Positions 15,038-24,550 of a DNA stretch of 64,000 nucleotides are shown here, piece after piece; the stretch's first letter is position 1; each line of letters opens with the position of its first letter. Location of the stretch: the NCBI GenBank assembly GCA_002437905.1, contig DJRT01000025.1:40027-104026 (forward strand), read 5' to 3'. The notes beneath the pieces are model-generated. The model was not told where the DNA came from and ran no database searches. It saw only the letters and a list, made by a program, of their open reading frames with translations. A program made the translations under genes and the position numbers. The stretch comes from Ruminococcaceae bacterium UBA6353 (GTDB lineage Bacteria; Bacillota; Clostridia; Oscillospirales; Acutalibacteraceae).

Positions 15038-16921
15038 TTACTCCTCCGGCGGCTCCGCCGGCCCGGCTGTCTCCTCCGGGAATGCCCGCTTGATCGCCTC
15101 GGCGGCGGGGCGGGTCATTCCCTTGACCAGCAGCAGCTCCTCTATGCTCGCCCGGCGGATATTCCGCAGCGAACCAAACTGGCGCAGCAGCGCCTGCGCC
15201 CGGCCGGCACCGATGCCCGGCACCTGCAGCAACGAGGAGGACAGGCTGCTCTTCTTACGCTGCTGGCGGTGATAGGTGATGGCAAAGCGGTGCACCTCCT
15301 CCTGAATAGAGGAAAGCAGCGTAAAGGCCGCCCTGCGCCCCGCAATGGCGATCTCACCGCCGGAAAGCGCCACCGCCCGCGTACGGTGCCGGTCATCCTT
15401 GACCAGGCCAAACACCGGAATGCCCAGCCCATAGCGGTCGATCACCGGCTTCACTGTGGCCACATGCCCCTCGCCGCCATCTAACAGGATCAGATCCGGC
15501 CGCCGGCCGAAGCCGGTGCCCTCCTCCCGGTGGGCAAGGTATTCGTTCAGCCGACGGGTCAGCACCTCCGCCATAGCCGCATAGTCATCGCCGCCCTGCG
15601 CCGTTTTGATGCGGAAGCGCCGGTAGGCACTGCGCAGCGGGCGGCCGTTTTCATACACCACCATACCGGCCACGGCATCGCTGCCGGCGGTGTGGGAAAT
15701 ATCGTAGCACTCGATCACGGTGGGGGTGGCCTCCAACCCCAGCAGCTGCCGGATATCCTCCAGCGCGGCGGATTCCCGGCCGGTCATGCCCACCTGCTGG
15801 GCAATGCGCTCGGCGGCATTGCTGCGGCACATCTCGATCAGGCGTGCCTGCTCCCCGATGCGGGGCTGCACCAGGTGCACCCGCCGGCCGGCTTTCTCCC
15901 CCAGCCACTGCTCCAGCAGCGCCGTATCCTCCACCTCACCATCCACGGTGATCTGCGGCGGCACACGGTCGCGCATGGTGTAATACCGCTGCAGGAAAAC
16001 GGCGCGCAGAGCTGACAGCTGCTGCGGCGGCGCCTCCTCATCCAGCAGAAAATGCTCCCGGTCGTACAGCCGGCCGCCGGAAAACCGGAACACCTCAAAG
16101 CAGGCGGCACCGGAGCCCTGCGCCAGCGCGATCACATCCTGCTCCTCCACACGGGAAAGCACCACCTTCTGCTTATCCCCCATGCGGCGGATCGCCCGGA
16201 TGCGATCCCGCAGGCGCGCAGCCTGCTCAAAATCCAGCCGCTCGGCCGCCTGCTCCATGCGCTGCTGCAGCGCCGCCATGGTGCGGGCGCTGCCCTGGGT
16301 CAGAAATTCCACCGCTGCATTCACCCGCTCGGCGTACTCCTCCGGCGGCACACGGCCGGTGCAGGGGGCGCAGCACTGCCCGATGTGGTGGTTCAGGCAC
16401 GGCCGCTCACCGCTGCGGCGACCATAGTGCAGCGGCCGGCCGCAGGTGGAAAGCAGAAAGATCTTGTTGGCCTCATCCACCGCCTGCTTGATTGCGTAGC
16501 TGCTCATGTAGGGGCCGATATAGCGCGCACCGTCGCCGGATTTGCGCTCTGCCTCATTGACCTGGCTGAGACGGGAATACGGCGGCGCCGACACCCGGAT
16601 ATAGTGGTAGCCCTTGTCATCCTTGAGCAGGATATTGTATTTCGGCCGGTGCTGCTTGATCAGTGAGCACTCCAGCACCAGCGCCTCAAACTCGCTGCCC
16701 ACCACAATGTAGTCAAAGTGATCCACATGCGCCACCATCTGCCGCACCTTCTCGGTATGGTTCTGGTCGGAGCCGAAGTATTGACTGACGCGGTTTTTCA
16801 GCTTCTTGGCCTTGCCGATGTAGATAATGCGGTCGGCAGCGTCCTTCATAATATACACACCGGGCTGCAGCGGCAGGGCCATGGCCTTTTTGCGCAGCGC
16901 GGCCAGACGGTCATCTCTCAT
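15038..16921 (-). CDS. uvrC: Excinuclease ABC subunit C
   Basis: A 627-residue DNA repair nuclease that makes both cuts around a lesion handed over by UvrA and UvrB. Domains in order: N-terminal GIY-YIG nuclease (about 15-95, GVYIMKDAADRIIYIGKAK), a Cys-rich region (CLNHHIGQCCAPCTG near 175-190), UVR motif (about 205-240), the RNase H-like C-terminal nuclease (CYDISHTAGSDAVAGMVVY near 405, LLDGGEGH near 480), and helix-hairpin-helix motifs at the end (LLQVPGIGAGRAQALLRQFG). The ATG at 16921 overlaps the stop of the comM gene by 4 nt (ATGA). Confidence 0.97.
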   Translation of the reverse strand: MRDDRLAALRKKAMALPLQPGVYIMKDAADRIIYIGKAKKLKNRVSQYFGSDQNHTEKVRQMVAHVDHFDYIVVGSEFEALVLECSLIKQHRPKYNILLKDDKGYHYIRVSAPPYSRLSQVNEAERKSGDGARYIGPYMSSYAIKQAVDEANKIFLLSTCGRPLHYGRRSGERPCLNHHIGQCCAPCTGRVPPEEYAERVNAAVEFLTQGSARTMAALQQRMEQAAERLDFEQAARLRDRIRAIRRMGDKQKVVLSRVEEQDVIALAQGSGAACFEVFRFSGGRLYDREHFLLDEEAPPQQLSALRAVFLQRYYTMRDRVPPQITVDGEVEDTALLEQWLGEKAGRRVHLVQPRIGEQARLIEMCRSNAAERIAQQVGMTGRESAALEDIRQLLGLEATPTVIECYDISHTAGSDAVAGMVVYENGRPLRSAYRRFRIKTAQGGDDYAAMAEVLTRRLNEYLAHREEGTGFGRRPDLILLDGGEGHVATVKPVIDRYGLGIPVFGLVKDDRHRTRAVALSGGEIAIAGRRAAFTLLSSIQEEVHRFAITYHRQQRKKSSLSSSLLQVPGIGAGRAQALLRQFGSLRNIRRASIEELLLVKGMTRPAAEAIKRAFPEETAGPAEPPEE

Positions 16922-18456
16922 AGGCTCTGCCCCACCTGCCAGTATTTGCGGTCAAGGCTGCGGTACTGGATCGCCTCTGCAATGTGCGGGGTATCAATCA
17001 CCTCGCTGCCGGCCAGATCCGCAATGGTGCGGGCCACCTTCAGCAGCCGGTCATAGGCGCGGGCGGAAAGCCCCATGCGCTCAAACGCCCCCTTCAGCAG
17101 GGCATTGGCCGCCGGGGTCAGCGGACAATAGTCCTTCAGCCGGCTGGTGGGGATGCGGGCATTGGACAGCACCCCGGTGCCGGCGAAGCGTGCACGCTGC
17201 ACGGCGCGGGCGGCATTCACCCGCTGCCGGATGGCGGCGGAACTTTCGCCCTTGGCCTTGGCGGCCAGCTGGTCATATTCCACCGGCGGCACCTCAATGT
17301 GCAGATCAATCCGATCCAGCAGCGGACCGGATACCTTGCTGAGATACCGCCGCACCGCCTGCGGCGAACAGGTGCAGCGCCGGGTGGGGTGGCCGTAATA
17401 CCCGCACGGGCAGGGGTTCATCGCCGCCACCAGCATGATCGAGCAGGGATAGGACAGGGAGGCACTGACGCGGGAGATGGTCACCCGGCCATCCTCCAGC
17501 GGCTGGCGCAGGCACTCCATTGCCGGGCGGGAAAATTCCGGCAGCTCGTCCAGAAACAGCACCCCATTGTGCGCCAGGGAAACCTCGCCCGGCCGGGGGG
17601 TCACCCCGCCGCCGGCCAGCCCCTGCGGCGAGATATTGTGGTGCGGCGCCCGGAACGGCCGGTGATCCAGCAGGCCGGTGCCGCTGGGCAGCATCCCGGC
17701 AATGGAATGAATCTTGGTGCTTTCCAGCGCCTCGGCGCGGGTCAGATCCGGCAGAATAGAGGGCAGCCGCTTGGCCAGCATACTTTTGCCGGAGCCTGGC
17801 GGGCCGATCAGCAGCGCATTGTGGCCGCCGGCAGCCGCAATCTCCATCGCCCGGCGGGCAGTCTCCTGCCCCATCACATCAGCAAAATCCGGCAGCCCGA
17901 CCGCCTGTGCCGGCGCAAAATCCGCCGCCGCGACCGGCACCAGCGGCTGCTGCCCCAGCAGGTGGGACAGCAGTGCCGCCACAGTTTCCACCGGGTAGAC
18001 GGCAATGCCGTCCACCACCGCGGCCTCCGCCGCGTTGCCGGCCGGAACATAGACCTCCTGCAGGCCGGCGTCCCGCGCGGCAATGACCATCGGCAGCACC
18101 CCACGCACCGGGCGCACCTCGCCCTGCAGGGAAAGCTCCCCGATGAAGGCAGCCTGCGCGGTTTTGGCTTTCAGCTGTCCGCTGGCGCACAGCAGTGCCA
18201 ACAGCAGCGGCAGGTCGTATACCGAGCCTTCCTTTTTCACATCGGCCGGCGCCAGATTGACGGTAATGCGGCTGACCGGATAGGTAAAGCCGGCATTTTT
18301 CATCGCCGCCCGCACGCGGTCGCGGGATTCCCGCACCGCCGTATCCGGCAGCCCGACCACATCAAAGCCGGGCAGCCCGCGGGAAAGATCCGCCTCCACC
18401 TCGACCATAAAGCCGTCTATTCCGTGCAGCCCCATGCTTTTCAGGCTGGCAAACAT
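16918..18456 (-). CDS. comM: ComM/YifB family Mg-chelatase-like AAA+ ATPase
   Basis: A 512-residue AAA+ protein of the ComM/YifB family. ComM is a hexameric helicase that helps branch migration during natural transformation in some bacteria. Visible are the N-terminal ChlI/Lon-protease-like domain (LPGFDVVGLPDTAVRESRDRVRAA near 30-55), Walker A GPPGSGKSML near 218-227, Walker B VLFLDELPEF near 298-307, and the C-terminal Mg_chelatase_C region with LSARAYDRLLKVARTIADL. The ATG at 18456 is chosen because AAAGGAGGT is 8 nt upstream; the GTG at 18462 is too close to it. No dprA is adjacent, unlike many genomes. Confidence 0.94.
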   Translation of the reverse strand: MFASLKSMGLHGIDGFMVEVEADLSRGLPGFDVVGLPDTAVRESRDRVRAAMKNAGFTYPVSRITVNLAPADVKKEGSVYDLPLLLALLCASGQLKAKTAQAAFIGELSLQGEVRPVRGVLPMVIAARDAGLQEVYVPAGNAAEAAVVDGIAVYPVETVAALLSHLLGQQPLVPVAAADFAPAQAVGLPDFADVMGQETARRAMEIAAAGGHNALLIGPPGSGKSMLAKRLPSILPDLTRAEALESTKIHSIAGMLPSGTGLLDHRPFRAPHHNISPQGLAGGGVTPRPGEVSLAHNGVLFLDELPEFSRPAMECLRQPLEDGRVTISRVSASLSYPCSIMLVAAMNPCPCGYYGHPTRRCTCSPQAVRRYLSKVSGPLLDRIDLHIEVPPVEYDQLAAKAKGESSAAIRQRVNAARAVQRARFAGTGVLSNARIPTSRLKDYCPLTPAANALLKGAFERMGLSARAYDRLLKVARTIADLAGSEVIDTPHIAEAIQYRSLDRKYWQVGQSL

Positions 18457-18471
18457 CAGCACGACCTCCTT

Positions 18472-21105
18472 TCAGCCCCGGTATTTTTTCAGCAGCCAGC
18501 GGAGCAGCTTTGCCAGCTCCACCAGCAGCAGCGGCGCCACCGACAGCCCGGCCACGGCGCCCCAGGCGGTGGCGTCCATGGCCACCACCGAGAAGATCCC
18601 CTGCACCCCCGGGATCAGCAGCGCTGCCAGCAGCAGCGCCAGTGAACACAGGAATGCCCACAGCATATACCGGTTGGTGTGGAAGCCCACCCGGAACAGG
18701 GAGTGGCGGGAGCGCACATTGAATGCGTGCACAAGCTGCCCCAGCGCCAGCGTGGCAAAGGCCATGGTCTCGCCCAGCGGCACGCTGCCCCAGCAGCGGG
18801 AGCCAAGCCAATAGGCCACCAGCGTCAGGGCGGCAAACATCGCGCCCTGCAGCGCGATCTGCAGCCCCACACCGCCGGCCAGCAGGCTGTCGCTCTGCCG
18901 GCGGGGCGGACGGCTCATGCTGTCCGGCTCCGGCTTTTCCATCCCCAGCGCCAGTGCCGGCAGGCTGTCGGTGATCAGGTTCAGCCACAGCAGCTGCACC
19001 GGCAGCAGCGGGCTTTCCCGCCAGAACAGCATGCACAGGAACACCGTCAGGATCTCCCCCAGATTGCAGGAAAGCAAAAAGTGCACCGCCTTGCGGATAT
19101 TGTCGTAGATGCCGCGACCCTCCCGCACAGCGGAAACAATGGTGGAAAAGTTGTCATCCGTTAGCACCATATCCGCCGCGCCCTTGGCCACATCCGTGCC
19201 GGTAACGCCCATCGCGCAGCCGATATCCGCCGCCTTCAGCGCCGGCGCATCGTTGATGCCGTCGCCGGTCATCGCCACCACATCGCCCTGCTTTTTCCAC
19301 GCCTTTACAATGCGCAGCTTATCCGCCGGCGCCACGCGGGCATACACGCGGCAGCGGGTGATATTCTCCTCCAGCTCTTCATCGCTCATGGCAGCCAACT
19401 GCTGCCCCGTCAGCGCCAGCTCTCCCTCATGCAGGATCCCCAGCTCCCGCGCGATGGCGCCGGCCGTGACCACATTATCCCCGGTGATCATCACCGTACG
19501 GATGCCGGCGGCATCGCAATCCCGGATGGCCTGCGCAGCCTCCGGGCGCGGCGGGTCGATCATGCCGATCAGCCCCGCCAGCATCAGGTCGCACTCCAGC
19601 TGCGCCGGATCGTAGGTCAGCGGCGCCTCATCCAGGATCTTATAGGCCACCGCCAGCACCCGCAGCGCGTCCTGCGCCATGGCGGTATTGGCCGCGGCCG
19701 CCTCCTCCAGCCGCCCGCGGCTGCAGCAGGAAAGCACCGCCTCCGGTGCGCCCTTCACAATCACCACGGTCTGGGTATCTGCCTGGTGCACACTGGTCAT
19801 GCGCTTGCGCTCGGAGTCAAAGGGCAGCTCCCCCAGCCGGGGCATATCCAGCAGCAGCGCCTGCTTGGTGATGCCGGCCGCGTCCAGATAGGTCAGAATG
19901 GCGGTCTCGGTGGGGTCGCCGACGGCGACCGTCTCCTCCCCCTGCTTTGACAGCACACCATCGGTGCACAGCGCCGCAAGCTGCAGCAGCTCCCGCAGCC
20001 CGTCGGTCGGCGCGCTGCCGTCCAGCTCCACCGTGTGCCCATTCACATAGGCACGGCGCAGGGTCATGCGGTTCTGGGTCAGGGTGCCGGTCTTATCCGA
20101 GCAGATCACCGAGGCACTGCCCAGTGTCTCAACAGCCGGCAGACGGCGGATGATCGCGCCGCGCCGCGCCAGCCGCTGCACCCCCAGCGCCAGCACAATG
20201 GTCACAATCGCCGGCAGCCCCTCCGGGATGGCAGCCACCGCCAGCGAGACGGCGGTCATAAACATATGCATGATCCCCAGCCGGAAGATCAGCCCAATCA
20301 CAAAGATCACGCCGCAGACGGCCAGGGCGCCAATCCCCAGCAGGCGGCCCAGCTGCGCCATCTTCTGCTGCAGGGGGGTGCTTTCCTCCCGCTCCCCCTC
20401 CAGCATGGCGGCCACATGCCCCATTTCCGACTGCATGCCGGTGGCCGTCACCGCCGCCACCGCCTTGCCATTGGTGATGCTGCAGCCGGCATACAGCATA
20501 TTGGTGCGGTCAGCCAGCGGCGTGATATCCGCAAAGACACCCTCCGCCTGCTTTTCCGCCGGCAGCGCCTCGCCGGTCAGCGCCGATTCATTGCACTTGA
20601 GCGCATAGGCCTCCAGCAGGCGGCAATCCGCCGGCACCAGGTCGCCGGCCTCCAGCTCCACAATGTCCCCCGGCACGACCTCGCTGGCCGGCACGGTACG
20701 CACCTGCCCGTCCCGGCGCACCCGCGCATTGGGGGAAGAAAGCGCCTGCAGCGCCGCCAGCGCCGCCTCCGCCCGGCTCTCCTGCACCACGCCCAGCACA
20801 GCATTGAGCAGCACAATGCCCACGATCACCACCGGCTCCACCCAATCGGCCGGCTTGCCGCTGACAAAGCGGTCATACAGACACAGCGCCAGCGAAACCG
20901 CCGCCGCCAAAAGCAAAATCAGCACCATAGCATCCTGCAGCTGCCGCACAAAGCGCCGCCAAAGGCTGACCGGCGGCTTTTCCTGCAGCCGGTTTTCTCC
21001 GTACTCCGCCAGCCGCTGCTGCGCGGTCTCCTCCGAAAGGCCGGCCTCCCGGTCGGTATTCAGCTCCTGCAGAACCTCGTCTGCCGTATGGTTGTGCCAG
21101 ATCAT
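18472..21105 (-). CDS. Calcium-transporting P-type ATPase (P2A type)
   Basis: An 877-residue membrane ATPase of the SERCA/PMCA-like bacterial family. Motifs in order: cation ATPase N domain (about 1-70), TGEALP actuator loop near 165, membrane helix 4 with PEGLPAIV near 290 (a calcium-ligating site), DKTGTLTQN near 333, TGDGINDAPALK near 615, and helix 6 NLITDSLPALALGMEKPE near 725. These residues match calcium pumps better than Na/K or proton pumps. The ATG at 21105 is supported by GAGGGAG upstream and by the promoter beyond it; the longer frame starts in the promoter region. It is the first gene of a run that continues into comM with a 15-nt gap. Confidence 0.93.
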   Translation of the reverse strand: MIWHNHTADEVLQELNTDREAGLSEETAQQRLAEYGENRLQEKPPVSLWRRFVRQLQDAMVLILLLAAAVSLALCLYDRFVSGKPADWVEPVVIVGIVLLNAVLGVVQESRAEAALAALQALSSPNARVRRDGQVRTVPASEVVPGDIVELEAGDLVPADCRLLEAYALKCNESALTGEALPAEKQAEGVFADITPLADRTNMLYAGCSITNGKAVAAVTATGMQSEMGHVAAMLEGEREESTPLQQKMAQLGRLLGIGALAVCGVIFVIGLIFRLGIMHMFMTAVSLAVAAIPEGLPAIVTIVLALGVQRLARRGAIIRRLPAVETLGSASVICSDKTGTLTQNRMTLRRAYVNGHTVELDGSAPTDGLRELLQLAALCTDGVLSKQGEETVAVGDPTETAILTYLDAAGITKQALLLDMPRLGELPFDSERKRMTSVHQADTQTVVIVKGAPEAVLSCCSRGRLEEAAAANTAMAQDALRVLAVAYKILDEAPLTYDPAQLECDLMLAGLIGMIDPPRPEAAQAIRDCDAAGIRTVMITGDNVVTAGAIARELGILHEGELALTGQQLAAMSDEELEENITRCRVYARVAPADKLRIVKAWKKQGDVVAMTGDGINDAPALKAADIGCAMGVTGTDVAKGAADMVLTDDNFSTIVSAVREGRGIYDNIRKAVHFLLSCNLGEILTVFLCMLFWRESPLLPVQLLWLNLITDSLPALALGMEKPEPDSMSRPPRRQSDSLLAGGVGLQIALQGAMFAALTLVAYWLGSRCWGSVPLGETMAFATLALGQLVHAFNVRSRHSLFRVGFHTNRYMLWAFLCSLALLLAALLIPGVQGIFSVVAMDATAWGAVAGLSVAPLLLVELAKLLRWLLKKYRG

Positions 21106-21140
21106 CCCCGCACTCCCTCTCAACAAAAGTCCTATAGAAA

Positions 21141-21169
21141 AGTATACCACAAAGCGCGGCAAAAGCCAA
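21141..21169 (-). promoter_or_regulatory. Promoter of the calcium ATPase-comM-uvrC run
   Basis: Minus-strand TTGGCT (21164-21169), 17-nt spacer, TATACT (21141-21146), 36 nt before the ATG at 21105. Confidence 0.65.
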
Positions 21170-21229
21170 CCTGCCGGCGAAAAAAATCCCGCCGCCCGGC
21201 GCTTTTTACAAAATATTCATAAACCCCCC

Positions 21230-21258
21230 TTGCATTTACCGGCGCAAGAGGGTATACT
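21230..21258 (+). promoter_or_regulatory. Promoter of htpG
   Basis: TTGCAT (21230-21235), 17-nt spacer, TATACT (21253-21258). The CIRCE operator begins 4 nt after the -10 box, so bound HrcA would block it. Confidence 0.8.
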
Positions 21259-21262
21259 GATT

Positions 21263-21289
21263 TTAGCACTCAAACGATATGAGTGCTAA
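21263..21289. promoter_or_regulatory. CIRCE operator (HrcA binding site) upstream of htpG
   Basis: A perfect consensus CIRCE element: TTAGCACTC (21263-21271), 9-nt spacer, GAGTGCTAA (21281-21289). It covers the transcription start region of htpG. HrcA is encoded in this window. Confidence 0.97.
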
Positions 21290-21318
21290 AATATTACACG
21301 ATGATCGAGGGATGCCCA

Positions 21319-23208
21319 ATGGCTACAAAACAATTCAAGGCAGAATCCAAACGCCTGCTGGATCTGATGATCAATTCCATTTACACCCACAAGGAGATCT
21401 TCCTGCGGGAGCTGATCTCCAATGCCAGCGATGCGCTGGACAAGCTCTATTACCAGTCGCTTTCGGACAATCTGACCGGTGTCAGCCGGGATGAATTCTT
21501 CATCCGCCTGGCGGTGGACAAGGATAACCGCACACTGACCGTAACGGATAACGGCATTGGCATGTCCAAGGAGGAGCTGGAGCAAAATCTCGGCACCATC
21601 GCCAAGAGCGGTTCGCTCAGCTTCAAACAGGAGCACGAAGCCAAAGACGATGTGGACATCATCGGCCAGTTCGGCGTGGGCTTCTACGCCGCCTTTATGG
21701 TGGCAGACTGCGTAACCGTCACCAGCCGCCGCTTTGACAGCGAGGAAGCATGGGAATGGCGCTCCAAGGGCGCAGCCGGCTATACGGTGGAGCCCGCCGA
21801 GAAAGCCACCACCGGCACAGAGATCCGCCTGCACATCAAGCCGAACACCGAGGATGAAAACTACGACGAGTTTCTGGAGCCGTACCGCCTGCAGGAGCTG
21901 GTGAAAAAGTATTCCGACTATATCCGTTACCCCATCCGCATGGAGATGGAAAAGCGCCGCCCGAAAGAAAAAACGGACGAAAATGCCAAAACAGAATACG
22001 AGACCTATACCGAGGACGAAGTGCTCAACAGCATGGTCCCGCTGTGGAAAAAGAACAAAAACGAAGTCACTCCGGAAGAATACAACACCTTCTACAAGGA
22101 GAAATTCCTCGATTACGAGGATCCGGCACGGGTGATCTACTCCTCCACCGAGGGCGCGGCCACCTACAATGCGCTGCTGTTCATCCCCGCACATGCACCG
22201 TTTAATTACTATACCCGTGAGTACGAAAAGGGGCTGCAGCTGTACGCCAGCGGTGTGCTGATCATGGACAAGTGCCCCGACCTGCTGCCGGACTATTTCA
22301 GCTTTGTCAAGGGTCTGGTGGACTCACAGGATCTGTCGCTGAACATCTCGCGTGAGATGCTGCAGCATGACCGCCAGCTCAAGGTGATCGCCGGCCGGCT
22401 GGAGAAAAAGATCCACACCGAGCTGCTGGCTATGCTCAACAACGACCGGGAAAAATACGAGCAGTTCTTCAAGAATTTCGGCCTGCAGCTGAAATACGGC
22501 CTGTATGCGGATTATGGGATGCACAAGGATGTGCTGCAGGATCTGGTCATGTTCCCCTCCTCCAATGAGAAAAAGATGACCACCCTGGGGGAGTATGTCT
22601 CCCGCATGAAAGAGGATCAGAAATACATCTACTACGCCTGCGGCGAGACGGTGGAAAAGGCCGCGGCACTGCCGCAAACCGAGGCTGTGGCTGACAAGGG
22701 ATACGAGATCCTGTATCTGACCGCCGATGTGGACGAATTCGCTCTCAAACTGCTGCACAGCTTTGAGGAAAAGGAATTCAAATCCGTTTCGGCCGGCGAC
22801 CTCGGCTTTGACCGCCCGGAGGAAGAAAAGAGCGAACCGACCGAGGAGCAGAAGAGTCTGCTGGACGCCATGACAGCTGCGCTGAACGGCAAGGTCAAGG
22901 CTGTGCGGGTATCCAAGCGGCTGAAGACCTACCCCGTGTGCCTGACCAGCGACGGCGAGGTTTCGCTGGAGATGGAAAAGGTGCTCAATGCCCAGCCGGG
23001 CAATGAGCAGAAGATCCAGGCAGAGCGGGTGCTGGAGATCAACGAAAACCACCCGATCTACCAGAAGCTGCAGGCGCTGCGCGGGGATGAGGCCCTGCTG
23101 GGCACCTACACGCAGCTGCTGTACAGCCAGGCACTGCTGCTGGAGGGCATGAGCATAGAGGATCCGGTAGCCTACACCAAGGAGCTGTGCGATCTGCTGG
23201 CAAAATAA
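21319..23208 (+). CDS. htpG: Molecular chaperone HtpG (Hsp90)
   Basis: A 629-residue ATP-dependent cytosolic chaperone. The GHKL ATPase domain is at the N-terminus: ELISNASDALDK near 27-38, DNGIGM near 77-82, GTIAKSG near 93 and GQFGVGFYAAFMV near 116-128. A middle domain and a C-terminal dimerisation domain follow, at the usual bacterial length. The ATG at 21319 is used because the frame's earlier ATG codons lie in or right after the CIRCE element; GAGGGA is a modest ribosome-binding site. Regulation by HrcA is inferred from the CIRCE. A terminator follows. Confidence 0.96.
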   Translation: MATKQFKAESKRLLDLMINSIYTHKEIFLRELISNASDALDKLYYQSLSDNLTGVSRDEFFIRLAVDKDNRTLTVTDNGIGMSKEELEQNLGTIAKSGSLSFKQEHEAKDDVDIIGQFGVGFYAAFMVADCVTVTSRRFDSEEAWEWRSKGAAGYTVEPAEKATTGTEIRLHIKPNTEDENYDEFLEPYRLQELVKKYSDYIRYPIRMEMEKRRPKEKTDENAKTEYETYTEDEVLNSMVPLWKKNKNEVTPEEYNTFYKEKFLDYEDPARVIYSSTEGAATYNALLFIPAHAPFNYYTREYEKGLQLYASGVLIMDKCPDLLPDYFSFVKGLVDSQDLSLNISREMLQHDRQLKVIAGRLEKKIHTELLAMLNNDREKYEQFFKNFGLQLKYGLYADYGMHKDVLQDLVMFPSSNEKKMTTLGEYVSRMKEDQKYIYYACGETVEKAAALPQTEAVADKGYEILYLTADVDEFALKLLHSFEEKEFKSVSAGDLGFDRPEEEKSEPTEEQKSLLDAMTAALNGKVKAVRVSKRLKTYPVCLTSDGEVSLEMEKVLNAQPGNEQKIQAERVLEINENHPIYQKLQALRGDEALLGTYTQLLYSQALLLEGMSIEDPVAYTKELCDLLAK

Positions 23209-23227
23209 TTTTCCCCCGTTAAACAAA

Positions 23228-23275
23228 GCCGTCCCCGCTGTACAGCTGTACAGCGGGGGCGGCTTTTCCCTCTTT
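23228..23275 (+). terminator. Intrinsic terminator after htpG
   Basis: A 16-bp stem with one G-T-type mismatch (23228-23243 with 23248-23263) and a T-rich tail; the core is nearly fully palindromic. It lies between htpG and the convergent TauE-like gene. Confidence 0.85.
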
Positions 23276-23288
23276 TACGCTGCCTGCT

Positions 23289-24065
23289 TCAGCTCAGGAG
23301 CTGAAACAGCATGATAACCGCACCCAGCACCACCAGCACAGCGCCGGTGGCGCGGTTGAGGGTCTTCGGCGCAGCCTTATTGGCAAACACGGCCGCAATG
23401 CGTGCCCACAGCAGAGTGAACACCACACACAGCCCCCACACCAGCCAGTCCGGCATGCCGCCGATCACAAAGTGCGAGACCGCACCCGTCAGAGCGGTAA
23501 AGGTCATGATAAATACGCTGGTGCCGACAGCGGTTTTCAGCTCATACCCCAGCACGCTGGTCAGGATCAGCAGCATCATCATGCCGCCGCCGGCACCGAT
23601 GAACCCACAGATAAAGCCGATCAGCGTCCCGCACAGCAGAGACTGGATCGCCCGCTTTTTGGCCGAGACCCCAAGCATGGCCTCCTTGGTGGTCATCACC
23701 GGGCGTACAATAAACTTGATGCCCAGCAGAAAGGTCATAAACACCGAAAAGCCACCCATGGTCGTGGAAGGCACAAGGCTGGCCACATAGCTGCCCACCA
23801 CCGTAAAGGCCAGCACACTGGCCATCATGATGAGGCCATTGCGGATGTCGAGATTTTTATTCTTGTGATAGGTATAGGCAGAAACCGCACTGGCCAGCAC
23901 ATCCGAGGACAGCGCAATCCCCACCGCCATGTACGGATCCATCTGCAGAAAGGTGATCAGCATCGGGCTGATGACCGCGGCGGCGCTCATGCCGGCAAAG
24001 CCGGTGCCGAGGCCGGCGCCCATGCCGGCAAAAAAGGTGACCAGGACCGTCAGCAAAATGTGCAT
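23289..24065 (-). CDS. Sulfite exporter TauE/SafE family membrane protein
   Basis: A 258-residue integral membrane protein of the TauE/SafE (DUF81) family, with about eight helices. Two family signatures are visible: GMGAGLGTGFAGMSAAAVISPML at the N-terminus and GFICGFIGAGGGMMMLLIL near 155-175. Members move sulfur compounds such as sulfite, sulfoacetate or thiosulfate. The ATG at 24065 has GGAGGAGG upstream and lies 1 nt after the MarR stop codon; the longer frame overlaps marR and is rejected. The MarR gene next to it probably controls it. Confidence 0.88.
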   Translation of the reverse strand: MHILLTVLVTFFAGMGAGLGTGFAGMSAAAVISPMLITFLQMDPYMAVGIALSSDVLASAVSAYTYHKNKNLDIRNGLIMMASVLAFTVVGSYVASLVPSTTMGGFSVFMTFLLGIKFIVRPVMTTKEAMLGVSAKKRAIQSLLCGTLIGFICGFIGAGGGMMMLLILTSVLGYELKTAVGTSVFIMTFTALTGAVSHFVIGGMPDWLVWGLCVVFTLLWARIAAVFANKAAPKTLNRATGAVLVVLGAVIMLFQLLS

Positions 24066-24066
24066 A

Positions 24067-24501
24067 TCAGCGTGCCTCCTCCAACATCGCATCCAGATTT
24101 TTCTCCATAATATCCAAAGTGGCGAAAAAGGCCGCCCGCATTTCCTCATCCGTATCCCGGAACAGCCCGGCGAAAAACGCCTCCTGCAGCTGGCGTCCCT
24201 GCGCAATCACCGGCTGCGCCCGCTCGGTGCACAGCAGCTCGGTCTTGCGCCGGTCGCCGGTCACTGTCCGCCGGGTCAGGTAACCCTCCTGCACCAGCCG
24301 CTCCACATTGACCGACACCAGATTGGCCTTGATATGCCGCAGCTCAACAATAGCGCTTGCCGTGCGGCAATCGGGATTGTTCGCCAGGAACAGCAGAATA
24401 TCAAACGCCGTCTGCGGCAGCCCAAGCGTGTGACACAGCGGCTTGCATACCGCAGCGTAGGCCAGTGCGGTCTTGCGGGCAAAGGCAATACTCTTGTGCA
24501 T
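24067..24501 (-). CDS. MarR-family transcriptional regulator
   Basis: A 144-residue DNA-binding protein with a winged helix at about residues 35-100: TAFDILLFLANNP, the recognition region ASAIVELRHIKANLVSVNVERLVQEGYL, and the wing VTGDRRKTELLCTERA. MarR proteins usually repress their own operon and release DNA when they bind a small ligand. The ATG at 24501 follows a G-rich run. It is the first gene of a two-gene unit with the TauE-like transporter. Overlapping inverted repeats at its transcription start are probably its own operator. Confidence 0.92.
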   Translation of the reverse strand: MHKSIAFARKTALAYAAVCKPLCHTLGLPQTAFDILLFLANNPDCRTASAIVELRHIKANLVSVNVERLVQEGYLTRRTVTGDRRKTELLCTERAQPVIAQGRQLQEAFFAGLFRDTDEEMRAAFFATLDIMEKNLDAMLEEAR

Positions 24502-24525
24502 ATCCTGTACCCCCCAATATTCTCT

Positions 24526-24547
24526 ATTTGAATTGTTCAAATTTGAA
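24526..24547. promoter_or_regulatory. Probable MarR operator
   Basis: Two overlapping inverted repeats: ATTTGAA-TTG-TTCAAAT (24526-24542) and the perfect palindrome TTCAAATTTGAA (24536-24547). They lie just downstream of the marR -10 box, where bound protein would block transcription. The size and AT-rich core fit known MarR sites. Confidence 0.7.
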
Positions 24548-24550
24548 GTA

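Noticed and set aside
13613..15484. A 623-residue plus-strand frame over ktrA, ktrB and uvrC
   Set aside because: Shadow of three real genes; composition dominated by His, Gln and Arg.
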